Shown: piece after piece, positions 6,192-13,428 of the stretch
Numbering within the stretch: position 1 is the first letter of the stretch
How the letters are laid out: each line of letters starts with the position of its first letter
Source of the DNA: Oscillospiraceae bacterium
GTDB lineage: Bacteria > Bacillota > Clostridia > Oscillospirales > Oscillospiraceae
Length of the DNA stretch: 36,802 nt
Assembly: GCA_021442665.1 (NCBI GenBank)
Contig: JABUSQ010000158.1
Span: 1 to 36,802 of the forward strand
Direction: 5' to 3'
The notes under the pieces: model-generated
The model's input: only the letters and a program-made list of their open reading frames with translations
Told to the model about the DNA's origin: nothing
Databases searched by the model: none
Program-made: the position numbers and the translations under genes

Positions 6192-6911
6192 TTGACTCCA
6201 CTGCAGCTTGAAGAACTTAAAGAAAAGAATCCTGCCATGTCCCTTAACGACATGGTGCATGAGCTTGTTTTGCAGGAGATAATAAGCTTCAGAGCAGCAC
6301 CGGGGACACGCCTCAGCGAGAGCGGCATCGCTCAGGAGCTGGGGGTGAGCCGCTCACCGGTGAAGTCGGCTCTTGACCGTCTTGCGGAGCGGAAGTTTGT
6401 CCGTGTGCAGAGCAGCCGATACTATGTTGCGGAGTTTGACGAGCAGGAATACAGGGAGATATGCGACTTTAATATGATGGTGGAGCCCTATGCCACGTCA
6501 AAGGCAGCCCTCCATGCCACTCCCGAACAGCTGTCCGAGCTTTATGAGCTTGCCTATGAACTGCGTGACATTTACGATGAGGCCTCCAGAAGCGGGGCTC
6601 ATTTCAGTTACTCAAGGATTCTCGAGACGGAGATAAGGTTCCATCTGGGCATTGTCAGAGCCTCCGGAAACCGTCTATTAACCCAGCTGTACGAGGAGCG
6701 CAGGCACGAGATATGGCGCTACAGAGGCTACCTGCTGTACAGCCGTCCCGAGGGCTTCTTCGATACCTGCGACACAGACCATGTGCTTATCTGCGATCTG
6801 CTGAAGCTGAGAGACGACGAGCTTGCGGCGGCCATAGCCCGCAGACATCTCCACGTTTCCCGTGACGGCATCGAGAGATATGAGCTTCTTTCAAATCACC
6901 CTAAAATGTGA
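6192..6911 (+). CDS. GntR-family regulator, FadR/FCD subfamily
   Basis: A 239-residue transcription factor. The N-terminal winged helix (residues about 15-80) contains the family signature GTRLSESGIAQELGVSRSPVKSALDRL followed by the wing (shown here in pieces: SESGIAQELGVSRSPV is the recognition region). Residues 85-232 form an all-helical FCD ligand domain with the conserved histidines that usually bind a metal (RFH near 156, DH near 197, RRH near 219). FCD regulators usually sense small organic acids. TTG is chosen as start because GGAGAG (6178-6183) lies 8 bp upstream; the next ATG (6238) would cut into the winged helix. The gene is 39 bp ahead of the transporter and probably controls it. 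Confidence 0.9.
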   Translation: MTPLQLEELKEKNPAMSLNDMVHELVLQEIISFRAAPGTRLSESGIAQELGVSRSPVKSALDRLAERKFVRVQSSRYYVAEFDEQEYREICDFNMMVEPYATSKAALHATPEQLSELYELAYELRDIYDEASRSGAHFSYSRILETEIRFHLGIVRASGNRLLTQLYEERRHEIWRYRGYLLYSRPEGFFDTCDTDHVLICDLLKLRDDELAAAIARRHLHVSRDGIERYELLSNHPKM

Positions 6912-6950
6912 GTAACCGGCTAAACCGGAAAAATAGAAAAGGAGAAAGCA

Positions 6951-8165
6951 ATGGAAAACAAAAGCAAACTCAAGGCCTCGTGGGCTGTCGGCTTTACCGT
7001 AGCCTCCATGTGGTTCGGAACCCACGTCGGCGGCGGCTTTGCCTCCGGCAACCAGGTCGTAACGTACTTCTCTCAGTACGGCGGCATATCCCTGATTTAC
7101 CCCATCATAGCGATGGGACTTCTGGCTCTTGTTATGTACGTCATGATGGACTACTCCAGACTCATAGGAGCCACCAACTATAAGGACACCTTCCGCTCAA
7201 TCTATCCCGCACCCTGGATGGAAGTGTTCTTCGAGATTTTCTACATAATCATCCTTCTTGCCGGTGTTGCAGGCGCAGTCGCCGGCGCAGGTGAGGTTCT
7301 TGCAAACTTCATAGGCGTTGCCTATGTGGGCGCAGGCAGAATCATAATGAACCTCATAATCGTCGTATTGCTCATCGTTCTGTGCATCTTCGGCGTAAAC
7401 CTCGTCAGAGCGGCCTCCACCGTTCTCTCCATCGGCATCCTTATCACCACCGCTATCGTCGTCATTGCCGGCTTTGCCGCTGACTTCGACACCATCTGCG
7501 CACAGCTCCTTGCCGAGAACAACATCGAGGCAGCAGCCCACAGCTCCGCTCCCGTAAAGCAGTTCATCATGGGTGTTATCAACTACGCAGGCTTCCAGTG
7601 CGTATCCATCCCCGTGCTTATCGTCGGCTGCACTGAGCTTAGCCACAAGGGCGTAAAGCGTGCCTCCATTCTCGGCTGGCTCATGAACGGTCTTGCACTG
7701 TGCGCATCCGCAGCAATGCTCAGCCGCTGGTATCCCCTGCTTCAGGCTCTGCAGGCCAACGGTATCGAGGGCTTCCTCCGTGCAACCTCAGGTATCCCCA
7801 ACCAGACCGTGCTTAACCTCATAGGCATCAAGTGGATAATCTTCATCTTCAGCGTCCTGCTGTTCTGTGCCTTCGTCTCCACCTCCGTAACTCTGGTCTA
7901 CACCATGATCCAGCGTTTCGAGGGCTCCTTCTTCCCCAAGAGCGTGAAGAGCGAGAAGGTCCGCAGCATCTGCGTGGGTGTCATCGTTATCGCCATCTGC
8001 TTCAGCATCTCCCTGCTGGGCCTCGGCAACATCGTCAAGTACGCCTACGGCTACGACGGCTACTACGCCATCCTTGTAGTCTTCATCCCCGTGCTTATCT
8101 GGGGCATCCCCAAGCTCAAGAAGCTCAGAGCACTTCAGGCGGATACCGACTACATGAAGAACTGA
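6951..8165 (+). CDS. YkvI-like membrane transporter (APC/LeuT-type fold)
   Basis: A 404-residue polytopic protein with about 10-11 membrane segments. Near the N-terminus it has WFGTHVGGGFASGNQ (residues 21-35), a Gly-rich unwound-helix signature typical of YkvI-type and related LeuT-fold transporters. Substrate is unknown; the family sits near amino-acid transporters. AAGGAG ends 7 bp before the ATG. Codon choice is strikingly biased to C-ending codons, as in the second reductase paralogue downstream, which suggests high expression. It is followed by a strong hairpin at 8190-8220. Its link to the GntR regulator and the reductase paralogues suggests uptake of an organic or amino acid that they sense or reduce, which is inference. 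Confidence 0.8.
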   Translation: MENKSKLKASWAVGFTVASMWFGTHVGGGFASGNQVVTYFSQYGGISLIYPIIAMGLLALVMYVMMDYSRLIGATNYKDTFRSIYPAPWMEVFFEIFYIIILLAGVAGAVAGAGEVLANFIGVAYVGAGRIIMNLIIVVLLIVLCIFGVNLVRAASTVLSIGILITTAIVVIAGFAADFDTICAQLLAENNIEAAAHSSAPVKQFIMGVINYAGFQCVSIPVLIVGCTELSHKGVKRASILGWLMNGLALCASAAMLSRWYPLLQALQANGIEGFLRATSGIPNQTVLNLIGIKWIIFIFSVLLFCAFVSTSVTLVYTMIQRFEGSFFPKSVKSEKVRSICVGVIVIAICFSISLLGLGNIVKYAYGYDGYYAILVVFIPVLIWGIPKLKKLRALQADTDYMKN

Positions 8166-8189
8166 TAACCCGGTCAGATAAGATTCGGA

Positions 8190-8220
8190 AAAATACCACC
8201 GGCATCGCCGGTGGTATTTT
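8190..8220 (+). terminator. Hairpin terminator or attenuator between transporter and reductase
   Basis: A perfect 14-bp stem (8190-8203 with 8207-8220), 3-nt loop, but only four T residues at the 3' side. The next gene starts 26 bp later with no room for a promoter, so partial read-through is likely. Confidence 0.75.
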
Positions 8221-8246
8221 GCAAAACTGAAAAACGGAGATATATT

Positions 8247-9197
8247 ATGAAAATAGCAATGATAGGCTCCGGCGCGGCGGGCAGTGTTTTCGCCGCTTAT
8301 CTCCGTAAGGGCGGCGCGGAGATGTACCTTGTTGACCGATACAAGGCCCACATGGACAAGATAGCCGCCGACGGACTCACCTTTGTCACACCCTCCGGCG
8401 AGGAGCTGCTCACGGGCTTCACAACCGCAGCCACCGCCGCCGAGATAGGCAAAATGGACATGGTCATCCTCATGGTGAAGGCAACGCAGACCGAGGATAT
8501 CATGCCCACGCTGGCCCCCTGCATGAGCGACAGCACCGTGGTGGTGTCCCTGCAGAACGGTCTCGGCAACGATGAGGTACTGCAGAAGTACGTTTCCGCT
8601 GACCGCATCCTCTACGGCTTCGGCACCATCGGCACGGAGCTTCCCGAACCCGGCAAATGCGTATCCAAGCCCGAGAGCGGCGTTATCATGCGCTTCGGTG
8701 CCGTTGAAAAGTGCGAGGCCTCCGAAAAGGCGGGCAAGGCTCTGGAAAAGCTCTTCAATGACGGCGGCTGCGAGACGGTATTCGAGGAGGACATTCGTCC
8801 CTTCGTCTGGAAAAAGGCAATCTCCAACAGCGGCTACAACACACTGAGCGCACTGCTGCGGCTGAAGGTGGGCTTCATCCTCGACAGCGACGAGGGCTGC
8901 GAGCTTATAAAGCGCATATGGTCGGAGGGCTGCGATGTGGCTCAGGCGGTAACTGGCGTTGACCTGTGGCCGGATATGGAGCTGGAGCTTCCCCGGCTGA
9001 AGGAGGGCTTTGCGGATTATTACCCCTCCATGGCTCAGGACGTGCTTATGCATCACCGCCAGACGGAGGTAAAGCTCCTCAACGGAGCCATAGCTGATTA
9101 CGGAAGACTCTACGGCGTGGACACCCCCGTCAACGACGCCGTGACCCTCATGGTGGGCGCAATTCAGGAAAATTACGAAAATCAGTACAAAAATTGA
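8247..9197 (+). CDS. Ketopantoate reductase family protein (PanE/ApbA-like), copy 1
   Basis: A 316-residue NAD(P)H-dependent 2-oxoacid reductase. The Rossmann motif G-S-G-A-A-G (7-12) opens the cofactor domain; QNGLGN (103-108) and the catalytic block W188-x-K190-xxx-N194-xxx-N198 match E. coli PanE Lys176/Asn180/Asn184; E274 in RQTE matches the second catalytic residue. Classic activity is reduction of 2-dehydropantoate to pantoate, but many paralogues act on other 2-oxoacids. The ATG at 8247 has CGGAGA 6 bp upstream and begins exactly at the Rossmann strand. It lies directly after the hairpin at 8190-8220 and before its paralogue at 9289. Confidence 0.88.
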   Translation: MKIAMIGSGAAGSVFAAYLRKGGAEMYLVDRYKAHMDKIAADGLTFVTPSGEELLTGFTTAATAAEIGKMDMVILMVKATQTEDIMPTLAPCMSDSTVVVSLQNGLGNDEVLQKYVSADRILYGFGTIGTELPEPGKCVSKPESGVIMRFGAVEKCEASEKAGKALEKLFNDGGCETVFEEDIRPFVWKKAISNSGYNTLSALLRLKVGFILDSDEGCELIKRIWSEGCDVAQAVTGVDLWPDMELELPRLKEGFADYYPSMAQDVLMHHRQTEVKLLNGAIADYGRLYGVDTPVNDAVTLMVGAIQENYENQYKN

Positions 9198-9205
9198 AAA
9201 TAATG

Positions 9206-9234
9206 TTGCATTTGCAGCTGTTTTGATTTACAAT
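9206..9234 (+). promoter_or_regulatory. Promoter of the second reductase paralogue
   Basis: TTGCAT (9206-9211), 17 bp, TACAAT (9229-9234), in the 91-bp gap between the two reductase genes. Confidence 0.65.
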
Positions 9235-9288
9235 AATTACATTAAGGTCAGTTAATTAATGACAATAATATTAAAAAGGAGAAAAATT

Positions 9289-10377
9289 ATGAAAATTGCA
9301 ATGTATGGCTCCGGTGCAGCCGGCAGCGTATTCGCCTGCTACCTGAAAAACGGCGGCGCAGACATGATCCTCATTGACCGCTATGAGGCACATATGAACA
9401 AGGTCAACGCCGAGGGCATGAAGTTCACCGTTCACGCAAAGCGTGAGGGCAGCAACGAGTACGACAAGATCGCAGCTCCCCTGGTGGCAAAGGGCTTCAC
9501 CGTGACCAAGTCCGAGGTTGACCCCACCTATGACGACATCGAGACCGTTCTCCCCGGCTTCCGTGCCTACACCAGCTCCGTTGCCGCTGCAGAGGCAGAG
9601 GGCAAGGTCGACGTCATCATCTACATGACCAAGGCAACCCAGCTTGAGGCAGCAATTCAGGACTCCCTCCCCGTAGTAGGCGAGGACACCATCGCAGTTT
9701 CCCTCATCAACGGTCTGGGCAACGACGACAACCTGTTCAAGGTATTCCCCAAGAACCGCTGCATCATCGGCTCCGGCGTTCTGGGCACCAACCTGCCCGA
9801 GCCCGCACACTGCATCTCCACTCCTGCCGGCGGCGTTCAGATGAACTTCGGCGGCGCAGAGAAGGACGAGCTGAACAACAAGGTCTGCGCATATCTGCTC
9901 AAGTGCTTCAAGGACGGCGGCTGTGACGCATACTGGCGTGACGGCGATCCCGGCGAGGAGAGCAACATCTACAAGTTCATCTGGAAAAAGGTCTGCGTAA
10001 ATGCAACCGTCAACACCGTCTGCGCCGTTCTGCGTCTGAAGATCGGCGAGGTCGAGAACGACGAGTGGGGCCAGAAGCTGTTCCACGGCGTCATCAATGA
10101 GACCTGCGCAGTCGCTACCGCCAAGGGTGTCCCCATGTCCGCTGAGGAGTTCATCGCTCACGACCACCACGACATCGTAACCAACATCGCAGACTACTAT
10201 CCCTCCATGTGCCAGGATATGCTCTTCTTCCAGCGCCAGACCGAGATCGACGTGCTCAACGGCAAGATCGCCGAGTACGGCAAGGAGCTGGGCATCCCCT
10301 GCCCCACCTGCGATATCCTCACCAAGGTCGTTCACGCAATCCAGAACAACTACGACAAGCAGTACTTCAAGAAGTAA
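9289..10377 (+). CDS. Ketopantoate reductase family protein (PanE/ApbA-like), copy 2, with insertion
   Basis: A 362-residue paralogue of the upstream gene, sharing GSGAAGS, NGLGN, W-K-K-xxxx-N and RQTE catalytic segments. Compared with copy 1 it carries about 37 extra residues between roughly positions 50 and 90 of the cofactor domain, where copy 1 has only a short loop. AAGGAG lies 7 bp before the ATG, and it has its own promoter (9206-9234) and a strong terminator (10392-10428). Strong preference for C-ending and few rare codons suggests it is the highly expressed member. The presence of two dissimilar copies argues that at least one serves a 2-oxoacid other than ketopantoate; the sequence does not tell which. 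Confidence 0.88.
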   Translation: MKIAMYGSGAAGSVFACYLKNGGADMILIDRYEAHMNKVNAEGMKFTVHAKREGSNEYDKIAAPLVAKGFTVTKSEVDPTYDDIETVLPGFRAYTSSVAAAEAEGKVDVIIYMTKATQLEAAIQDSLPVVGEDTIAVSLINGLGNDDNLFKVFPKNRCIIGSGVLGTNLPEPAHCISTPAGGVQMNFGGAEKDELNNKVCAYLLKCFKDGGCDAYWRDGDPGEESNIYKFIWKKVCVNATVNTVCAVLRLKIGEVENDEWGQKLFHGVINETCAVATAKGVPMSAEEFIAHDHHDIVTNIADYYPSMCQDMLFFQRQTEIDVLNGKIAEYGKELGIPCPTCDILTKVVHAIQNNYDKQYFKK

Positions 10378-10391
10378 TTCAGACTCAAAGC

Positions 10392-10428
10392 AAAACTCCC
10401 GATGGCTTTTGCCATCGGGAGTTTTTTT
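10392..10428 (+). terminator. Terminator after reductase copy 2
   Basis: A 15-bp stem (10392-10406 with 10411-10425) with TTTT loop and a T7 run. It abuts the end of the convergent minus-strand acyltransferase gene and may serve it weakly too. Confidence 0.9.
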
Positions 10429-11707
10429 ACGGCTCGGTGTGCCTGTATTCGGTGTTCTGCCATTTACCGCCCCTATAGCGGTGCATTTCCTCGGTGAGAT
10501 GATCCCAACGGAGAACATCGCCGTCATCGGGGTAGAACTCGATGAAGCGACCCTCCACAAAGGTGTAGAAGCGGCTGATGTCGGTGCACATGCCGAAGGT
10601 GGGCACCTGCTCCGTGGACAGACGGAAGCTGAAGGGCTCGCCCCTGAGGCTACCCTCAAAATGCAGACCGTCGCCGTCCAGCCGCAGCATGCCGTCGCCG
10701 CATATGACGGAGGTGCTGTCGCCGGTGAGGTTTTTATAGTCCGGGAGCACGCCTATCCTGACATGACCCTCGTGGAAGAAGCCCTCTCTGCGCACATCCT
10801 CTGCTGCTTTTTTCCGCTCTGCTATCGTCCAGTCCGTCACCAGCTCGGGACAGACGGAATCACCCACGGGACGGAGATTGTAGCGCTCGTCCAGTTCCAC
10901 GGTGTTTCCGCAGGCTCTGCAGCGCATGGTGTTGCCGCTGCACTCCATATCGTACATTTTACCGCACCGGGGACACATGTACAGCAGGGTGTCCAGCTGC
11001 TTTGCCATCTGACCCTTGCCCTTGAAGGTGACCTGCTGCTGTTTATTCCATATGTAGTCGTCGTGAGCCAGAAGGCGGTTCATGGTGTCCTCGATTTCCT
11101 CAAGGCTCAGCTCCCTGAGCTGCTGAGGCGTGAACATCCTGTTCACGGAGACGTCGATTCGTCCCACGCGCTCGTCAAGACAGTGCTTGGTGTAGGTCAA
11201 GTAGCCGCCGGATATCTTGGAGTAATAAACGGGCAGCCCCAGCTTTTTAAGCAGCTTCGCTCCGCCGGGGATGACAGGCTGCGCCATGCCGGTTATGGAG
11301 CTCATGCCCTCGGGCATGATACAGATGCTGCCGCCCTTCTTCACCACACGCAGTATCTGACGCACCGTGTAGGTATCGGGGGTGAAGTTCTTTTTGGGGA
11401 TGACCTGCATGAGCTTCAGCAGGATGCAGGTGGGGAAGCGGAAAAATTCGTTGTAGCCCACCACATAGTTGAGCTTCTTGGGAAAGCACACGGGAGCGGT
11501 GAACTGGAAATCCACACGGGAGGCATGGTTTGCAATGAGCACGATGGGCCCCTCCTCCTCGGCGGGACGGGCGTTGTAGGTGAAATTGGTTTTGGTCTTC
11601 ATGTTTAAGAGCTTCACCACGACCATGAGTATGCGGTAGAGCAGACCGTTGGGAAGCTCAAGCTGTCTTGAGCAGAGCTTTTCGTCAAGAGTGGCTTTCT
11701 GTTTCAT
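10427..11707 (-). CDS. PlsC-type acyltransferase fused to a zinc ribbon and C-terminal domain
   Basis: A 426-residue protein. Residues about 50-210 are a glycerophosphate/lysophosphatidate-type acyltransferase domain: the catalytic H61-x4-D66 (NHASRVD), then PEG (132-134). A treble-clef or zinc-ribbon segment follows with C245-x2-C248 and C263-x2-C266, and about 150 further residues that I do not recognise. PlsC enzymes are normally about 200-250 residues, so the extra half is notable. There is a short hydrophobic stretch at about 22-35, consistent with membrane association. The likely role is acyl transfer to a lysolipid or a related glycolipid precursor. A G-rich ribosome binding site (about 11715-11720) and promoter (11740-11768) support the start. 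It is monocistronic. Confidence 0.8.
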   Translation of the reverse strand: MKQKATLDEKLCSRQLELPNGLLYRILMVVVKLLNMKTKTNFTYNARPAEEEGPIVLIANHASRVDFQFTAPVCFPKKLNYVVGYNEFFRFPTCILLKLMQVIPKKNFTPDTYTVRQILRVVKKGGSICIMPEGMSSITGMAQPVIPGGAKLLKKLGLPVYYSKISGGYLTYTKHCLDERVGRIDVSVNRMFTPQQLRELSLEEIEDTMNRLLAHDDYIWNKQQQVTFKGKGQMAKQLDTLLYMCPRCGKMYDMECSGNTMRCRACGNTVELDERYNLRPVGDSVCPELVTDWTIAERKKAAEDVRREGFFHEGHVRIGVLPDYKNLTGDSTSVICGDGMLRLDGDGLHFEGSLRGEPFSFRLSTEQVPTFGMCTDISRFYTFVEGRFIEFYPDDGDVLRWDHLTEEMHRYRGGKWQNTEYRHTEP

Positions 11708-11739
11708 GTCTTATCCCCCTGTATATATACACTGTGTTG

Positions 11740-11768
11740 ATTTTATACGATAATCCCGGATTTGTAAA
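11740..11768 (-). promoter_or_regulatory. Promoter of the acyltransferase gene
   Basis: On the minus strand TTTACA (11763-11768), 17 bp, TAAAAT (11740-11745). Confidence 0.55.
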
Positions 11769-11929
11769 CCACCTGCGGAGCATTGTTTTACGAAAAGACA
11801 TCATTTTCACGGCATAGCGGTGCAAAACGGAAGAAATACCAAACAGGAGAATTACCGGGGTACACGTCTAATGCAGAGTAGGTGTGCTTCCGAATCAGGC
11901 GAGATAACAGACAAATAGGAAGAAAACAG

Positions 11930-11957
11930 TTGACTTTTCGTGGATTTTCGCTAAACT
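11930..11957 (+). promoter_or_regulatory. Promoter of the SCP2-like gene
   Basis: TTGACT (11930-11935), 16 bp, TAAACT (11952-11957), about 45 bp ahead of the start codon. The rest of the 294-bp gap (11708-12001) shows nothing else I can name. Confidence 0.5.
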
Positions 11958-12001
11958 TAATGTGTAAAAACTCCGTTAAATTATGAAAGGAAGAACAGAA
12001 G

Positions 12002-12388
12002 ATGAAGTTTTTAAGTGAAGAATGGTTTGCCGCCCATGAGAAGAAGATAAGAGAAGACCTGACCCCCGGCAAGGCAAGCACCACCATGACCGAGCTGTAT
12101 CTGGACTGTCCCGACGGCACGGATAAGTGGATATACTACAGCGTGGAAAAGGGCCTGCTGGCTGAAATAAAAATGGGCGTCGGCAGGGACACCATGCCCG
12201 CCGCCAAGTTCGGCGGCATCGGCAAGTATACAAGCTACGTCATGTCCGCAAAGGGCGAGATCGACGCCGTCAAGGCCATAAGTCAGGGTCATTTCAAATT
12301 TGAGGGCGGACTTGTGAAGGCTCTACCCATGCTGGGTGTTTACAACAAGATAAACGCCGCAAAGGTCTTCCCCGACAACGAATACTGA
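12002..12388 (+). CDS. SCP2 sterol-carrier-like domain protein
   Basis: A 128-residue soluble protein resembling the SCP2 lipid-binding fold. The C-terminal half has the family pattern of a conserved Gly-rich turn and helix, GHFKFEGGLVKALPMLG (residues 99-115), matching the G-K-x-K-x-x-G-D-x-x-x-x-x-K-L-x-P-x-x segment of SCP2 domains. The N-terminal half has the usual beta-sheet pattern (WIYYSVEKGLLAEIKMGVG). Such proteins bind fatty acyl or sterol-like ligands. AAGGAAG about 10 bp upstream serves as ribosome binding site. Neighbours are an acyltransferase (divergent) and a DUF805 membrane protein, so a lipid-related role is plausible but unproven. Confidence 0.65.
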   Translation: MKFLSEEWFAAHEKKIREDLTPGKASTTMTELYLDCPDGTDKWIYYSVEKGLLAEIKMGVGRDTMPAAKFGGIGKYTSYVMSAKGEIDAVKAISQGHFKFEGGLVKALPMLGVYNKINAAKVFPDNEY

Positions 12389-12421
12389 TACCGGAAATAT
12401 TAAAAAATTTTAAACTTTCTG

Positions 12422-12450
12422 TTGCAACACCGGGAAAATCGGTGTAAAAT
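12422..12450 (+). promoter_or_regulatory. Promoter of the DUF805 gene
   Basis: TTGCAA (12422-12427), 17 bp, TAAAAT (12445-12450), about 30 bp before the ATG. Confidence 0.65.
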
Positions 12451-12480
12451 CAGCGTATAAAACAGAAAGGGAGGACGGCT

Positions 12481-12840
12481 ATGACCTTCAAACAGTCCGT
12501 AAAATCAGTTTTTTCAAATTATGCAACCTTTAAAGGCCGTGCCCGCCGCAGTGAGTACTGGTACTTCTTCGTATTCACTCTGCTGGTAGACACCGTGCTT
12601 TATGTGCTGGGGGAGAGTACTCAGCTTGGACTTTTCTCAACGGTTTCATCTCTCTTCGCTCTGGCAGTTCTGGTACCCAACCTTGCGGTGACCTGGCGCA
12701 GACTGCATGATATCGGAAAGTCCGGCGCAAATTTCTTCTTCTGCCTTATCCCCCTTGTCGGCTGGATTCTGCTTCTCGTATGGCTTTGCAAGGACAGCCA
12801 GCCCGGAGAAAATCAGTACGGCCCCAATCCCAAGGAATAA
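12481..12840 (+). CDS. DUF805 family membrane protein, copy 1
   Basis: A 119-residue protein with the standard DUF805 pattern. It has an N-terminal FKGRARRSEYWYF box (residues 17-29), then membrane segments at about 26-45, 50-70 and 83-101, the RRLHDIGKSG motif (73-82) and the C-terminal tail GENQYGPNP. The function of DUF805 proteins is unknown. The gene has its own promoter and a terminator at 12861. GGGAGG about 7 bp ahead of the ATG fixes the start. A paralogue lies at 23281-23628. Confidence 0.9.
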   Translation: MTFKQSVKSVFSNYATFKGRARRSEYWYFFVFTLLVDTVLYVLGESTQLGLFSTVSSLFALAVLVPNLAVTWRRLHDIGKSGANFFFCLIPLVGWILLLVWLCKDSQPGENQYGPNPKE

Positions 12841-12860
12841 GCTCAGCTTTAAGAGTATAA

Positions 12861-12892
12861 AAAATCCTCTGTCAAAGGACAGAGGATTTTTT
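12861..12892. terminator. Bidirectional terminator between convergent genes
   Basis: A 13-bp perfect stem (12861-12873 with 12878-12890), AAAG loop, flanked by A6 and T6 tracts. It ends DUF805 copy 1 on the plus strand and the six-gene Dlt-like operon on the minus strand. Confidence 0.9.
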
Positions 12893-12903
12893 GCGTCATC
12901 GGC

Positions 12904-13428
12904 TTATTCGGCGTTTGCCGCCACGGCATATTCCACGGCGGTGACGGTGCCGTCGCTGCCCTCCTCAATCATGAGAAGGGTGGAGCCCGTGAGATACTTA
13001 TACACGGAGCCGGCATGAGTGTAGCCGTCGCCCATGAGGGAGAGGGCCTCGCTGACAGCCATGCCGATCTTCACGCCCTGGGGATTTGCCACGGTGTCGT
13101 CTGCGAGGGTGATGCCGGTGATGCGCATGGCTCCGTCAATGTCGTTTGCCATGACCTCAAAGCCGTCGTAGTAGTAGAAATAGTCCTTGCCCTGATAGGC
13201 GCAGCTCTCGGACTCAAAGGTACCCTGCGGCTCACCGAGGGCGTCCAGCACCTCGTCGGCAAAGTCCATGATGCCGAAGACAACGTCGCCGGAGGCGAAG
13301 CTCAGCTCGCCGTAATCGGGGGCGTAGGGCTCGCTGCTGCTGTCGGGGGCGGGGTCTTCGTTCTCGCCGCAGGCGCAGAGCGCAAACAGCATGAGGGCGG
13401 CGAGCATAAGTGAAATAAGCTTTTTCAT
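12904..13428 (-). CDS. Lipoprotein, last gene of the Dlt-like operon
   Basis: A 174-residue predicted lipoprotein. The signal peptide ends in a lipobox (A-L-C-A-C20), followed by an acidic, Pro/Ser-rich linker and a globular part. The part has a Gly-rich repeat-like region: FADEVLDALGEPQG, SCAYQGKDYFYYYDGF and VKIGMAVSEALSLMGDGY. I cannot give a family name. The ATG at 13428 has AGGAG 7 bp upstream and overlaps the stop of the SGNH-like gene (ATGA), so the two are translationally coupled. A seven-codon longer start is less likely because it would precede the ribosome binding site. Its place suggests a surface partner of the acylation machinery. Confidence 0.8.
   Translation of the reverse strand: MKKLISLMLAALMLFALCACGENEDPAPDSSSEPYAPDYGELSFASGDVVFGIMDFADEVLDALGEPQGTFESESCAYQGKDYFYYYDGFEVMANDIDGAMRITGITLADDTVANPQGVKIGMAVSEALSLMGDGYTHAGSVYKYLTGSTLLMIEEGSDGTVTAVEYAVAANAE

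Noticed and set aside
6917-6929. Terminator between GntR and transporter genes
   Set aside because: The CCGG/CCGG hairpin is only 4 bp with no T-tract, so the two genes are most likely co-transcribed.
9271-10659. A 462-residue minus-strand frame across reductase copy 2
   Set aside because: Val/Leu/Asp-rich shadow of a strongly codon-biased gene; it crosses a strong terminator and runs into the acyltransferase gene.
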